A stretch of 64,000 nt of DNA from Pseudomonas berkeleyensis (GTDB taxonomy: Bacteria > Pseudomonadota > Gammaproteobacteria > Pseudomonadales > Pseudomonadaceae): assembly GCF_014109765.1 (NCBI RefSeq), contig NZ_CP059139.1:4648501-4712500 (forward strand), read 5' to 3'. Below the pieces are notes generated by a model that saw only the letters and a program-made list of their open reading frames with translations, was not told where the DNA came from and searched no databases. The translations under genes were made by a program, and so were the position numbers. Shown here in pieces: positions 55,748-63,299 of the stretch. Each line of letters begins with the position of its first letter. Position 1 is the stretch's first letter.

Positions 55748-56763
55748 GCCAGGCTCTCCACTTGTTCTTGGCGCAGTTGCGCGAGACGACTGCGAGTACG
55801 GGAAAAATCGCCGTGCGAGACACCTGCGCACAGCACATCGAGCGCGCTCTCGCTTTGCAGCCAGAGCTCACAACCACTGTCGTAAGCGATGTCGATGAAG
55901 TTGACCAGACGCTGTTGCTCATCCAGTGAACAGTACTTAAGCGGCGGCAGATCGCCGATGGCGATATGCGCAAAACGCTGGCATAGCTGCAGGTAGTCGC
56001 CGCTGGCCAATGGCTGCCGGCAGAGTGCTGAAAAATCCAGCCAAACCGTTCGCCTATCCATGCCGCGCAGTGTCAGAGCGCGGCGCTGTAGAAGCAACTG
56101 CGAAGTGGCCGGCACATGCGCCAGACGCGCCTCCAGCAGAGCCGCCGGGCCTTTCATATAGCGCCCCCAGTGCCGCGAACTGCAGGCGCGATAGTCGGGG
56201 CCAGCGTCCATCTGCAGTACCAGGCACCGCCGTTGCAACAGATCAGCGAAGGGCTTGAAGCGACTGTGATACAGCGGATTGGGACACAACTGCGCCGGCG
56301 CATAGTTGGAACTGAACAGCAGGATGCAGTCGCGCTCGATCAGCGGCTGCAACAGTCGCCCAAGCAGGATCGCATCACCAATGTCATGAACGTGAAATTC
56401 GTCGAGGTAAAGCAGGCGGGCTTCGCTGGTCAGTTCGTCGGCCACCCGCTGTAGCGGATCGGCATGGCCGGCAAACGCCAGCATGCGTTGCTGCACTTCC
56501 TGCAGCAACGCGTGAACATGTACGCGGCGCTTGCTGGCCACTGCTGCGGCCTCGAACAGCGCCGCCAGCAGCAAGCTCTTACCACGTCCGACGCCACCCC
56601 AGAGGTAGGCCCCGGCAGCAGGCCGGCGTCGCCAGGCAGACGGCCGAATGCGCGCCTGCAGCCAGCCGGCCAGGCGAGCGAGCATCCGTTGCTGCGAGTC
56701 ATCCAGATGCAGGCCGCGCGCCTCGATCAGACGCACGGCCTGTGCATGCAACTCAGAAGTCAA
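55741..56763 (-). CDS. AFG1/ZapE-like P-loop ATPase
   Basis: 340 residues if it starts at TTG 56763. The frame is open to ATG 56823, but that would overlap pcaG by 71 bp; GTG 56736 is another choice. Walker A is GGVGRGKSLLL, Walker B LLYLDEFHVHDIGDAILLGR, the AFG1 family signature, followed by LFSSNYAPAQL (sensor) and the RFKPFADLL segment. E. coli ZapE acts at the Z-ring. This copy sits in a pca cluster, so it may be a second paralogue with another job. It overlaps pcaG and the AEC gene, forming a tight block. Confidence 0.8.
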   Translation of the reverse strand: MTSELHAQAVRLIEARGLHLDDSQQRMLARLAGWLQARIRPSAWRRRPAAGAYLWGGVGRGKSLLLAALFEAAAVASKRRVHVHALLQEVQQRMLAFAGHADPLQRVADELTSEARLLYLDEFHVHDIGDAILLGRLLQPLIERDCILLFSSNYAPAQLCPNPLYHSRFKPFADLLQRRCLVLQMDAGPDYRACSSRHWGRYMKGPAALLEARLAHVPATSQLLLQRRALTLRGMDRRTVWLDFSALCRQPLASGDYLQLCQRFAHIAIGDLPPLKYCSLDEQQRLVNFIDIAYDSGCELWLQSESALDVLCAGVSHGDFSRTRSRLAQLRQEQVESLAC

Positions 56764-57361
56764 AGAAGACCGTCTCAGCCTCTCCCTGGATGTGGATATC
56801 GAATCGATAGGCCGGTTTGCCATCCACTTCGCAACGCTTGGCGATCAGCGTCTCTCGGCGTTGCGGCTGCTCGATCAGGTTGAGTACCGGATCCTTGCCG
56901 TTGGCTTCGGCTTCGTCCTCGAAATACAAGCGGGTATTGAGGTGGATGTTGATGCCACGGGCGAACAGGGCGACGTTGATATGCGGCGCCATCGGCACGC
57001 CAGCGGCATTGTTCACCACACCGGGCTTGACCGTGTAGGCGAACCACTCGCTGCCAGCATCGAAGGTGGTGGCAGTACGACCGAAGCCATTGAAGGCCTT
57101 GCTCTGGTCGTAGTCCTCGTCGTAATGGCCCTGATGGTCGGCTTGCCACAGTTCGAGGAAGGCGTCGCGCACCAGGTGGCCATTGCCGTCATAGACGTGG
57201 CCGACCAGCACGATGTGCTCGCCCGGAGCTTCAGGGCGAGCCATCTGGTTCCAGATTTCCTGTTCGCGGGTCGGGTTACCGGCAGCGGCAAGAGCCAGGC
57301 CGATATGCACGTAGGGGCCGGCGGTCTGCGAGGGGGTTTCCGGCAGTAGTTCAACAGGCAT
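56753..57361 (-). CDS. pcaG: Protocatechuate 3,4-dioxygenase alpha subunit
   Basis: 202 residues from ATG 57361, with AGGAGGA directly upstream. Opening TPSQTAGPYVHIGLA and central VGHVYDGNGHLVRDAFLELW are conserved in the intradiol dioxygenase fold; as expected for the alpha chain, it lacks the iron-binding Tyr/His set of PcaH. With PcaH it forms the (alpha-beta-Fe) oligomer that opens protocatechuate to beta-carboxymuconate. It is separated from pcaH by 154 bp containing a long palindromic element, while these subunits are usually adjacent. Confidence 0.93.
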   Translation of the reverse strand: MPVELLPETPSQTAGPYVHIGLALAAAGNPTREQEIWNQMARPEAPGEHIVLVGHVYDGNGHLVRDAFLELWQADHQGHYDEDYDQSKAFNGFGRTATTFDAGSEWFAYTVKPGVVNNAAGVPMAPHINVALFARGINIHLNTRLYFEDEAEANGKDPVLNLIEQPQRRETLIAKRCEVDGKPAYRFDIHIQGEAETVFFDF

Positions 57362-57373
57362 GGTCTTCCTCCT

Positions 57374-57516
57374 ATGAGCCTGCTCAGGATCTCGCGAGCT
57401 AGAGCCAGACAAGGCAAAAAGGGCTGAGGAAGCGCAGTTTACGAGTAGTAAATGAGCATTCCGAAGCCGTTTTTAACGCCGTCTAGCCGACGCGCAGCAG
57501 ATCCTGGGCGGCTCAT
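57374..57516. mobile_element. Long palindromic MITE-like element between pcaH and pcaG
   Basis: An imperfect inverted repeat of 143 bp. Outer arms ATGAGCC (57374) and GGCTCAT (57516), then CAGGATCT on the left and its complement on the right, GCTAGA (57398) with TCTAGC (57487), AAAAA-x-GGCT with AGCC-x-TTTTT, and at the centre TTTAC-gagta-GTAAA (57438-57452). It fills the pcaH-pcaG gap and its right end touches the pcaH stop. No ORF and no clear target duplication. I infer a nonautonomous palindromic element; the family is not identified. Confidence 0.6.
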
Positions 57517-58235
57517 CAGTTGTTTTCGAAATGGGTTTTCCGCTGGCCACGCAGCACGATATCGAAGCGGTAGGCCAGGCAATCCATCGGATTGGCCGTG
57601 CTCATGTCGAGTTTGGCAATCAGCGTCTGCACAGCGTCCGGGTTGGCGATCGACTTGACGATCGGGCACAGCGGGATCAGCGGATCACCTTCGAAATACA
57701 GCTGGGTGATCAGACGCGTGGAAATCGACGGGCCATTGAGCGAGAAGTGGATGTGCGCTGGGCGCCAGTCGTTGGGGTTGTTGCGCCACGGATAGGGCCC
57801 GGGCTTGATGGTGCGGAAGATGTAGCGGCCTTCGCTGTCGGTCAGCGCACGGCCGACACCGCCGAAGTTGGGATCGAGCGGCGCCAGGTAGCGGTCGTTC
57901 TTGTGCCGGTAGCGGCCACCGGCGTTGGCCTGCCACATTTCCACCAGGGTATGCGGAATCGGCTTGCCGTACTGATCCATCACCCGACCGGAGACGATGA
58001 TGCGCTCACCGATGGGCAGCCCACCGTTGTTGAAATTGAGCAGCAGATCATTGTCGTGCTCGGCGAACTTCAGGTGCGAGAAGTCCGGGCCGGTGGTCTC
58101 GGAAATCGACTGCGGGATACTCACCAACGCCTGACGAGGCGAGCGGGCGATGGATGTCTTGTAGTCGGGGGTGAAGGCTTTCGGATGCCAGTTGCGGTCG
58201 CGAATGGCAAAGCGACGGTTGTCCTCGGCAGGCAT
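57516..58235 (-). CDS. pcaH: Protocatechuate 3,4-dioxygenase beta subunit
   Basis: 239 residues. The Fe(III) ligands are all present: Tyr109 ([11 protein letters not shown]), Tyr148 ([10 protein letters not shown]), His161 and His163 (RPAHIHFS). It is the catalytic subunit of the beta-ketoadipate pathway ring-cleaving enzyme. GGAG upstream of ATG 58235. It lies 127 bp downstream of pcaQ on the same strand, and its stop is at the edge of the palindromic element. Confidence 0.95.
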   Translation of the reverse strand: MPAEDNRRFAIRDRNWHPKAFTPDYKTSIARSPRQALVSIPQSISETTGPDFSHLKFAEHDNDLLLNFNNGGLPIGERIIVSGRVMDQYGKPIPHTLVEMWQANAGGRYRHKNDRYLAPLDPNFGGVGRALTDSEGRYIFRTIKPGPYPWRNNPNDWRPAHIHFSLNGPSISTRLITQLYFEGDPLIPLCPIVKSIANPDAVQTLIAKLDMSTANPMDCLAYRFDIVLRGQRKTHFENN

Positions 58236-58350
58236 GCTGCACTCCTGTTATGGCTATTGTGGAGTTTTCCCAGGGTGCAGGTTCCCCAGGGAGTTGGCGC
58301 AGTCTCGGCCAAACCTGCCTGGATGAACATTGAAAAGACGCCGCCAACAC

Positions 58351-58366
58351 ATAACCAAATGGTTAT
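58351..58366. promoter_or_regulatory. PcaQ-type operator overlapping the pcaQ stop
   Basis: ATAACC (58351-58356), AAAT, GGTTAT (58361-58366). It fits the ATAACC-N4-GGTTAA site reported, from memory, for PcaQ of Sinorhizobium meliloti, and is a perfect palindrome. It includes the pcaQ stop codon (58363-58365) and lies about 115 bp upstream of pcaH, so activation of pcaHG from the end of the regulator gene is inferred. Confidence 0.65.
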
Positions 58367-59295
58367 GGAAAAGCGCCCTCGCGGTAGGCCTGCGCCACCT
58401 CGCGCAGCACATCGCAGAAGCGCTCTGCGGCGAGCGGCAAGCTGAGAGCGCCATTGCGGCAGATGCCCACCGAGCCACCGGGCTCGCGCACATGCAACTG
58501 CAGTTCGGCCAGCTCGCCACGCTGCACGTCCAGGCACACCGAGTCCTGCGGCGCGACCCATAGCGCGTCGCTACACAGCACGTAGCGTCGGCTGAGTGCC
58601 GGCGACAGGGTCTCCAGGCGCTGGCGCGAAGGCGTTACCCCGCATTGCACGAACAGACTGTCTGCGTGTTTGCGAATGGTGGTGCCCGCTGTCGGCAATA
58701 CCAGCGGGTAATCGCCCAGCTGCCCCAGCGCTTCATCACCAGCGGCAAGCAACGGATGATCGGGGCGCACCACCAGGGTCATCGATTCGCTGTACAGATG
58801 CTCGAAGGTCAGGCCTTGGATATCCGGACTGTCGGTCATGCGGCCGATCACCAGATCCAGCTCGCCGACGCGCAACTGGCTCAGCAAGTAGGCTCCCGGC
58901 CCGGTGGCGACGCTGACCACCAGCGCCGAATGGCGCTCATGCAGGCGCCGCACCACCTCGGGAATCAGCAGGCTTTCCACCGTCGAGAGCACGCCAACGC
59001 GCACCTGCCCGGCCTCGTGCTCGCCTTCACGCAGGCTGTTCACCCCATCGCGCAACGCCTGCACGCAAGGGCCGGCGTAACGCATGAAGGCCACACCGGC
59101 AGCCGTCAGGCTGACACCGCTCTTGCCGCGCTCGAACAGACTGGCGGCTAGGATTTCTTCCAGCTCCTTGAGCGTCTTGGAAATCGCCGGCTGGCTGACC
59201 GCCAGCGCATCGGCTGCCTTGGCGAAGCTGCGTTGACGAGCGATTTCGAGAAAGCACAGCAAGTGGCGGAATTTGATTCGGGTGTCGATGTTCAT
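58363..59295 (-). CDS. pcaQ: LysR-type regulator PcaQ
   Basis: 310 residues from ATG 59295 (the family start MNIDTRIKFRHLLCFLEIAR; 13 earlier codons rejected). N-terminal HTH with FAKAADALAVSQPAISKTLK, and a LysR effector domain with VRVGVLSTVESLLIPEV. It matches PcaQ, which activates pca genes with beta-carboxymuconate or gamma-carboxymuconolactone as inducers. It is upstream of pcaHG in the same direction, with a PcaQ-type box at its stop codon. Divergent from a TSUP transporter gene. Confidence 0.88.
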   Translation of the reverse strand: MNIDTRIKFRHLLCFLEIARQRSFAKAADALAVSQPAISKTLKELEEILAASLFERGKSGVSLTAAGVAFMRYAGPCVQALRDGVNSLREGEHEAGQVRVGVLSTVESLLIPEVVRRLHERHSALVVSVATGPGAYLLSQLRVGELDLVIGRMTDSPDIQGLTFEHLYSESMTLVVRPDHPLLAAGDEALGQLGDYPLVLPTAGTTIRKHADSLFVQCGVTPSRQRLETLSPALSRRYVLCSDALWVAPQDSVCLDVQRGELAELQLHVREPGGSVGICRNGALSLPLAAERFCDVLREVAQAYREGAFP

Positions 59296-59442
59296 CGCAG
59301 GCACCGGTGAGCAGATGCCGCGATGATGCCGCAAAGCACAGACACGGCACAGACAGCAATTGGCAGGTTCGCCACTTTGGTAGGACTTGGCTGACCGAGA
59401 AGCCAGCTCTATGCTGCACCTTTTTTGTGCGAGCCATGCCCC

Positions 59443-60210
59443 ATGTCCGTGCCTGATCTGCTGCTGTTGGCCCTCGCCGGTTTCGCCGCTGGGGGCATGA
59501 ATGCCCTGGCTGGCGGCGGCACCTTCTTCTCCTTCCCTGCGCTGCTCGCTGCCGGCCTGCCACCGGTTACCGCCAACGCCACCAACGCCGTGGCGTTGTG
59601 GCCGGCCAGCCTGGCTGGTGCCTGGGCTGCGCGAGCGTCGCTACGACCACTGGGCCGCTACCTGATTCCGCTGTTGCTGGCCGGCCTGGCCGGCGGCCTG
59701 CTCGGCGGCCTGTTGCTGCTGGCCGGGGGCGATGATGTGTTCCGCGTACTGATTCCCTGGCTGCTGCTCGCGGCCACCGCACTGTTCGCTGCCAGCCCCT
59801 GGCTGGGTCGTTGGCTGGCCGCACGCCGCAAAGTGTTCGAGCACCCGCCGCACACGCCACTGTCGCTGGGCGCACACATTGGCGTGTCGATCTACGGCGG
59901 CTACTTCGGTGCCGGCATGGGCATCCTGCAGCTCGCCGCGTTCTCCATCGAAGGCCACCCGCTGGCCCGCGCCAACGCCCTGAAGAACCTGATCTCCGCT
60001 GTGATCTACAGCATCGCCACGCTGACGTTCATCATCGCTGGCCGGGTCAGCTGGTACGAGCTGGCCATCCTGCTCACCGGCGCCACCATCGGCGGCTATG
60101 TCGGCGGCGCACTGGGCGAAAAACTGCCACCTGCGCTGCTGCGCAGCTTCGTTATCCTGGTCGGCAGCACGATGACCCTGTACTACTTCTGGAGCACCTA
60201 TCTGGGATAG
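59443..60210 (+). CDS. TSUP (TauE/SafE) family permease
   Basis: 255 residues from ATG 59443 (TTG 59425 would add six). Eight hydrophobic segments with the repeated TSUP motif: first GFAAGGMNALAGGGTFFSFP and later HIGVSIYGGYFGAGMGI. The family exports or imports sulfonates, sulfite, or organic acids. The ligand is unknown. An IS element begins 16 bp after its stop, inside a repeat. Confidence 0.85.
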   Translation: MSVPDLLLLALAGFAAGGMNALAGGGTFFSFPALLAAGLPPVTANATNAVALWPASLAGAWAARASLRPLGRYLIPLLLAGLAGGLLGGLLLLAGGDDVFRVLIPWLLLAATALFAASPWLGRWLAARRKVFEHPPHTPLSLGAHIGVSIYGGYFGAGMGILQLAAFSIEGHPLARANALKNLISAVIYSIATLTFIIAGRVSWYELAILLTGATIGGYVGGALGEKLPPALLRSFVILVGSTMTLYYFWSTYLG

Positions 60211-60213
60211 GCC

Positions 60214-60226
60214 GTAGGGTGTGGTG
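60214..60226. repeat. Palindromic repeat, GTAGGGTG type, left remnant before the IS
   Basis: GTAGGGTGTGGTG abuts the left end of the IS and matches the left arm start of the repeat at 14595 and 32033 over its first eight bases. The expected right arm lies beyond the IS at 61543-61563. Confidence 0.6.
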
Positions 60227-61517
60227 TGTTCAGCCGGGGGACATGGTAAACACCTGTCGGGAGACATGGGTAACAGGTTGATGATCATGTTGCCCGTTGC
60301 CTCAGGTCTATTTGACGCAGCGTTTTGCGGATGAATACCACATCGTAGACACCCTCTTCAGCGGTTGAGCGTATGGCGACCTTCTCTCCATACAGACCTC
60401 CGCTTACGAAGACGTTGAGCCCTTTGAAATACACCTGCCCGGTCTGACGTACGTTTACAACGTGATCTCCCGGTTCATATTCGATGGCTGGCAGTTGCTC
60501 CGGGTAGTTTCGTGGACTTGGCCGATAGCGCTCTATGGGCGGCCGTTGATCAAGTGCTTCATGCGGACGGTAATGGTTGTACTCGTCTCGCCAACGGCTC
60601 ATCACTTGCTGACAATGCTGCAAGTCGCTGAACGCGCGATGCAGCACTTCGCGTTTGAGTGTCTGGTGGAAGCGCTCCAGCTTGCCCTGAGTCTGTGGAT
60701 GATGAGGTCGGCTATGGCTGACTTCGATCCCCAGCCGCATCAGCCAAACCTCCAGCTTCGATAGCCCACCGGCAATATTCGAACCCCAAGGCGGCCCATT
60801 GTCGGCGGTGATACGCAGCGGCAAGCCGTACTGACGGAAAACCTCGATCAGATGTGGTTTGACCAGTTCCAGTCGCTCTCCCTGGCAGGCTTGCAAGCAG
60901 AGCGAAAAGCGCGAGTGATCGTCCAGCAGGGTCAAGGGATGACAACAAGGCGAACGGCGATCATTGAGGGGGACGTTACCCTTGAAGTCGATCTGCCAGA
61001 GGTCGTTCGGGTTGGGATGCTCGAAACGGCGGTTAGCCGGCGCTTGCGACTGTTCATTGTGGTAGAGGACGTGGCAATCGTAGCGCTTGAGGATTGCGTC
61101 GATGGTGCTGTGGTGAGGCGGATCAATAGCTGCAGTCATCAACAAGCTTCGCAGTTTGCGAGCGCCCCAATAGGGATAGCGGTGGTGCAATTGCACCACC
61201 GTTTGTTCCAGCTTCGGATCGCTACGCCCTGGACTGCTCAGAGGACGCCGAGATCGATCCTGCAAGCCTGCATCGCCTTGCTCACGGTACCGAGCCAGCC
61301 ACTTGTAGCCAGTTCTGGGACTGATGCCATACCGCCGACAGAGCTCCCGCACATTACTTTGGGGCTGCCCCGCCAGCAGAACAAACTCTCGCCTTATCGA
61401 CATAGTGCTTCGCTCCAGCCACGGCATCATTCGATCTCCCAATTCGATGAACACCGTAAGCCTAAATGCGTTACCTATGTCTCCCGACACCCGTTACCTA
61501 TGTCCCCCGGCTGAACA
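60227..61517 (-). mobile_element. IS481-type insertion sequence, apparently intact
   Basis: About 1291 bp. Both ends begin TGTTCAGCCGGGGGACAT (60227-60244 and the complement at 61500-61517), and further in both repeat a CGGGAGACAT-x-GGTAAC unit, so the terminal and subterminal repeats are clear. A complete DDE transposase is inside. No convincing target duplication could be read (left flank GTGGTG, right flank CTGTGTG). It is inserted within a GTAGGGTG-type palindrome, not in a gene. Confidence 0.85.
60285..61430 (-). CDS. IS481-family transposase
   Basis: 381 residues from ATG 61430 (GGGAG five bases upstream; ATG 61427 is also possible; the open frame to 61490 would run into the inverted repeat). 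N-terminal HTH (NVRELCRRYGISPRTGYKWL), an Arg-rich linker and a retroviral-type integrase core: Asp in WQIDFKGNVPL, Asp in ITADNGPPWG and Glu in QTQGKLERFHQTLK. The DDE triad is intact, so it may be active. A C-terminal RHS-like tail follows. Confidence 0.92.
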   Translation of the reverse strand: MMPWLERSTMSIRREFVLLAGQPQSNVRELCRRYGISPRTGYKWLARYREQGDAGLQDRSRRPLSSPGRSDPKLEQTVVQLHHRYPYWGARKLRSLLMTAAIDPPHHSTIDAILKRYDCHVLYHNEQSQAPANRRFEHPNPNDLWQIDFKGNVPLNDRRSPCCHPLTLLDDHSRFSLCLQACQGERLELVKPHLIEVFRQYGLPLRITADNGPPWGSNIAGGLSKLEVWLMRLGIEVSHSRPHHPQTQGKLERFHQTLKREVLHRAFSDLQHCQQVMSRWRDEYNHYRPHEALDQRPPIERYRPSPRNYPEQLPAIEYEPGDHVVNVRQTGQVYFKGLNVFVSGGLYGEKVAIRSTAEEGVYDVVFIRKTLRQIDLRQRAT

Positions 61518-61542
61518 CTGTGTGTACCATCGCGGTTTTGTT

Positions 61543-61563
61543 GGTGCGCACAGCGCACCCTAC
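61543..61563. repeat. Palindromic repeat, GTAGGGTGCGC type, right remnant after the IS
   Basis: GTGCGCACAGCGCACCCTAC (61544-61563) is identical to the right arm of the copy at 32033-32099. With 60214-60226 it forms the halves of a repeat split by the IS. Confidence 0.7.
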
Positions 61564-61666
61564 GCAGGGCCCAACCCCGAAGCACATTCCCGGGCCTGCT
61601 GATTTGCCCGAGTGGCGCGGCTCTGCTAGTGTCGCGCCCGTTCCAGAATCAGCGAGAACCCGCACC

Positions 61667-61909
61667 ATGGCCCGCAAGAAAGCCGCTCCCGACTTCGAAC
61701 ACTCCCTCGCCGAGTTACAGACTCTGGTCGAGCGCCTGGAGAGCGGCGAGCTGTCGCTGGAAGACTCCCTGACTGCCTTCGAGCAGGGCATCGGCCTGAC
61801 CCGTGAATGCCAGGCAGCACTGGCTCAGGCCGAGCAGAAGGTGCAGATTCTGCTGGAGCGCGACGGTGAATTGCAGGCAGCGCCCTTCGACACGGACGAA
61901 CCCGCATGA
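61667..61909 (+). CDS. xseB: Exodeoxyribonuclease VII small subunit
   Basis: 80 residues from ATG 61667, the usual length. [20 protein letters not shown] and then [18 protein letters not shown] form the two antiparallel helices of XseB that bind XseA. Its stop overlaps the ispA start (ATGA), the normal xseB-ispA arrangement. Confidence 0.95.
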   Translation: MARKKAAPDFEHSLAELQTLVERLESGELSLEDSLTAFEQGIGLTRECQAALAQAEQKVQILLERDGELQAAPFDTDEPA

Positions 61910-62793
61910 TTGCGGCGTACCAGAAGCGCTGCCAGACCCGCGTCGATACCGCCCTGGAACAGCTGTTCCAAGCACCGCGCACAGAACTCGAACGGCTCTA
62001 CCAGGCCATGCGCTACAGCGTCATGAATGGCGGCAAGCGCGTACGCCCGCTGCTGGTCTACGCCGCCTGCGAAACCCTCGAAGGTGATCTCGAGCGTGCC
62101 GACGGTGCAGCCTGCGCAGTAGAACTGATTCATGCCTATTCGCTGGTGCATGACGACCTGCCGGCGATGGACGACGACGACCTGCGCCGTGGCCAGCCGA
62201 CCACGCACAAGGCCTTCGACGAAGCCAGCGCAATCCTCGCTGGCGATGCGCTGCAAAGCCTGGCGTTCGAGGTACTCGCCGACCGCCGCCGCAACCCGCA
62301 GGATGCGGAAGTCCGCCTGCAGATGATCGAACTGCTGAGCCGTGCGGCAGGCCCTGCCGGCATGGTCGGCGGCCAGGCCATCGACCTCGGCTCAGTCGGT
62401 CTGCAACTCGACCAGCAAGCGCTGGAAGTCATGCACCGGCACAAGACCGGCGCCTTGATCGAGGCCAGCGTGGCGCTCGGTGCCCTGGCCAGCGGCAGCA
62501 CCGACGAACTGGCGCGCAAGGCCCTGCTGCAATACGCCCGCGCCATCGGCCTGGCCTTCCAGGTTCAGGACGACATCCTCGACGTGGAGAGCGACACCGC
62601 CACCCTGGGCAAGACCCAGGGCAAGGACGAAGCCCACGACAAACCCACCTACCCCGCCCTGCTCGGCCTCGACGCTGCCAAGGACTACGCCCTGGAACTG
62701 CGCGACCAGGCCCTGCACGTGCTGCGCCCGTTCGGCAACAGCGCCGAACCGCTGCGCGAGCTGGCCCGCTACATCGTCGAGCGGCGCAGCTGA
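61906..62793 (+). CDS. ispA: Farnesyl diphosphate synthase
   Basis: 295 residues. First Asp-rich motif D83-DLPAMD and second DDILD (222-226), with [10 protein letters not shown] for IPP binding. Makes C15 farnesyl diphosphate from IPP and DMAPP/GPP in the cytoplasm. In most pseudomonads dxs follows; here a small DUF2388 gene begins 7 bp after the stop. Confidence 0.95.
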   Translation: MIAAYQKRCQTRVDTALEQLFQAPRTELERLYQAMRYSVMNGGKRVRPLLVYAACETLEGDLERADGAACAVELIHAYSLVHDDLPAMDDDDLRRGQPTTHKAFDEASAILAGDALQSLAFEVLADRRRNPQDAEVRLQMIELLSRAAGPAGMVGGQAIDLGSVGLQLDQQALEVMHRHKTGALIEASVALGALASGSTDELARKALLQYARAIGLAFQVQDDILDVESDTATLGKTQGKDEAHDKPTYPALLGLDAAKDYALELRDQALHVLRPFGNSAEPLRELARYIVERRS

Positions 62794-62800
62794 TCAATCC

Positions 62801-63109
62801 ATGAAGCGAGCCCTCGCCTTGCTCGTCCTGCTCAGCGCCAGCCATGCCTGGGGCATGGACGGGCAAGGCAACTCGACCGACCACTTCACCGTGGGCAGCA
62901 GCCTCAGTACCGCCGGCATCACCGCCTCCACCAGCAATACACTGCAGCCCTACCAGAGCGCCCGTGAAGATGCCCTGGCCTACGTCGCCTCGGCCGGCGA
63001 CATTCGTGGCGCACGGCTGGAAAGCGCGCTGCGGCAGTACCGCCGCGACCAGCCAGATGCAGATAGCAGCGACATGCAGGTCGCACTGGCCATCGCCTCG
63101 TTGCGCTGA
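62801..63109 (+). CDS. DUF2388 family small periplasmic protein
   Basis: 102 residues from ATG 62801. Signal peptide MKRALALLVLLSASHAWG, then a compact domain with STAGITASTSNTLQPYQSAR, EDALAYVASAGDIRGARLES and a C-terminal VALAIASL, characteristic of the DUF2388 family of pseudomonads (function unknown; usually in multi-copy). It is 7 bp downstream of ispA and may be co-transcribed. Confidence 0.8.
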   Translation: MKRALALLVLLSASHAWGMDGQGNSTDHFTVGSSLSTAGITASTSNTLQPYQSAREDALAYVASAGDIRGARLESALRQYRRDQPDADSSDMQVALAIASLR

Positions 63110-63150
63110 ATCGGCTCGGGCGCCCCTGAAAACCTAGGCGATGCAGCTAG

Positions 63151-63190
63151 GCCGCTCTTGTGGGAGCGGCTTCAGCCGCGATGGCCGGCC
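63151..63190. repeat. Pseudomonas REP element (GTGGGAGCGGCTTC type)
   Basis: TGTGGGAGCGGCTTCAGCCG lies in 63160-63179 with GCCGCTC (63151-63157) pairing GAGCGGC and GCGGCT pairing AGCCGC. It is the common REP of P. putida/fluorescens-type genomes; between the DUF2388 and carboxylase genes. Confidence 0.78.
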
Positions 63191-63299
63191 TGCTCCATCA
63201 TTGTCATCTATGACCGCATGATCGCCGCATAAGGCTTGCTTTACCCGCGCGCCCAGCCACCTAAGATGGCTCTATAACGACAAGACGTCCGGAGCCGCC

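Noticed and set aside
60221..61525. Target-site duplication of the IS481-type element
   Set aside because: Left flank GTGGTG and right flank CTGTGTG are both GT-rich but not identical at the exact ends; no duplication can be stated.
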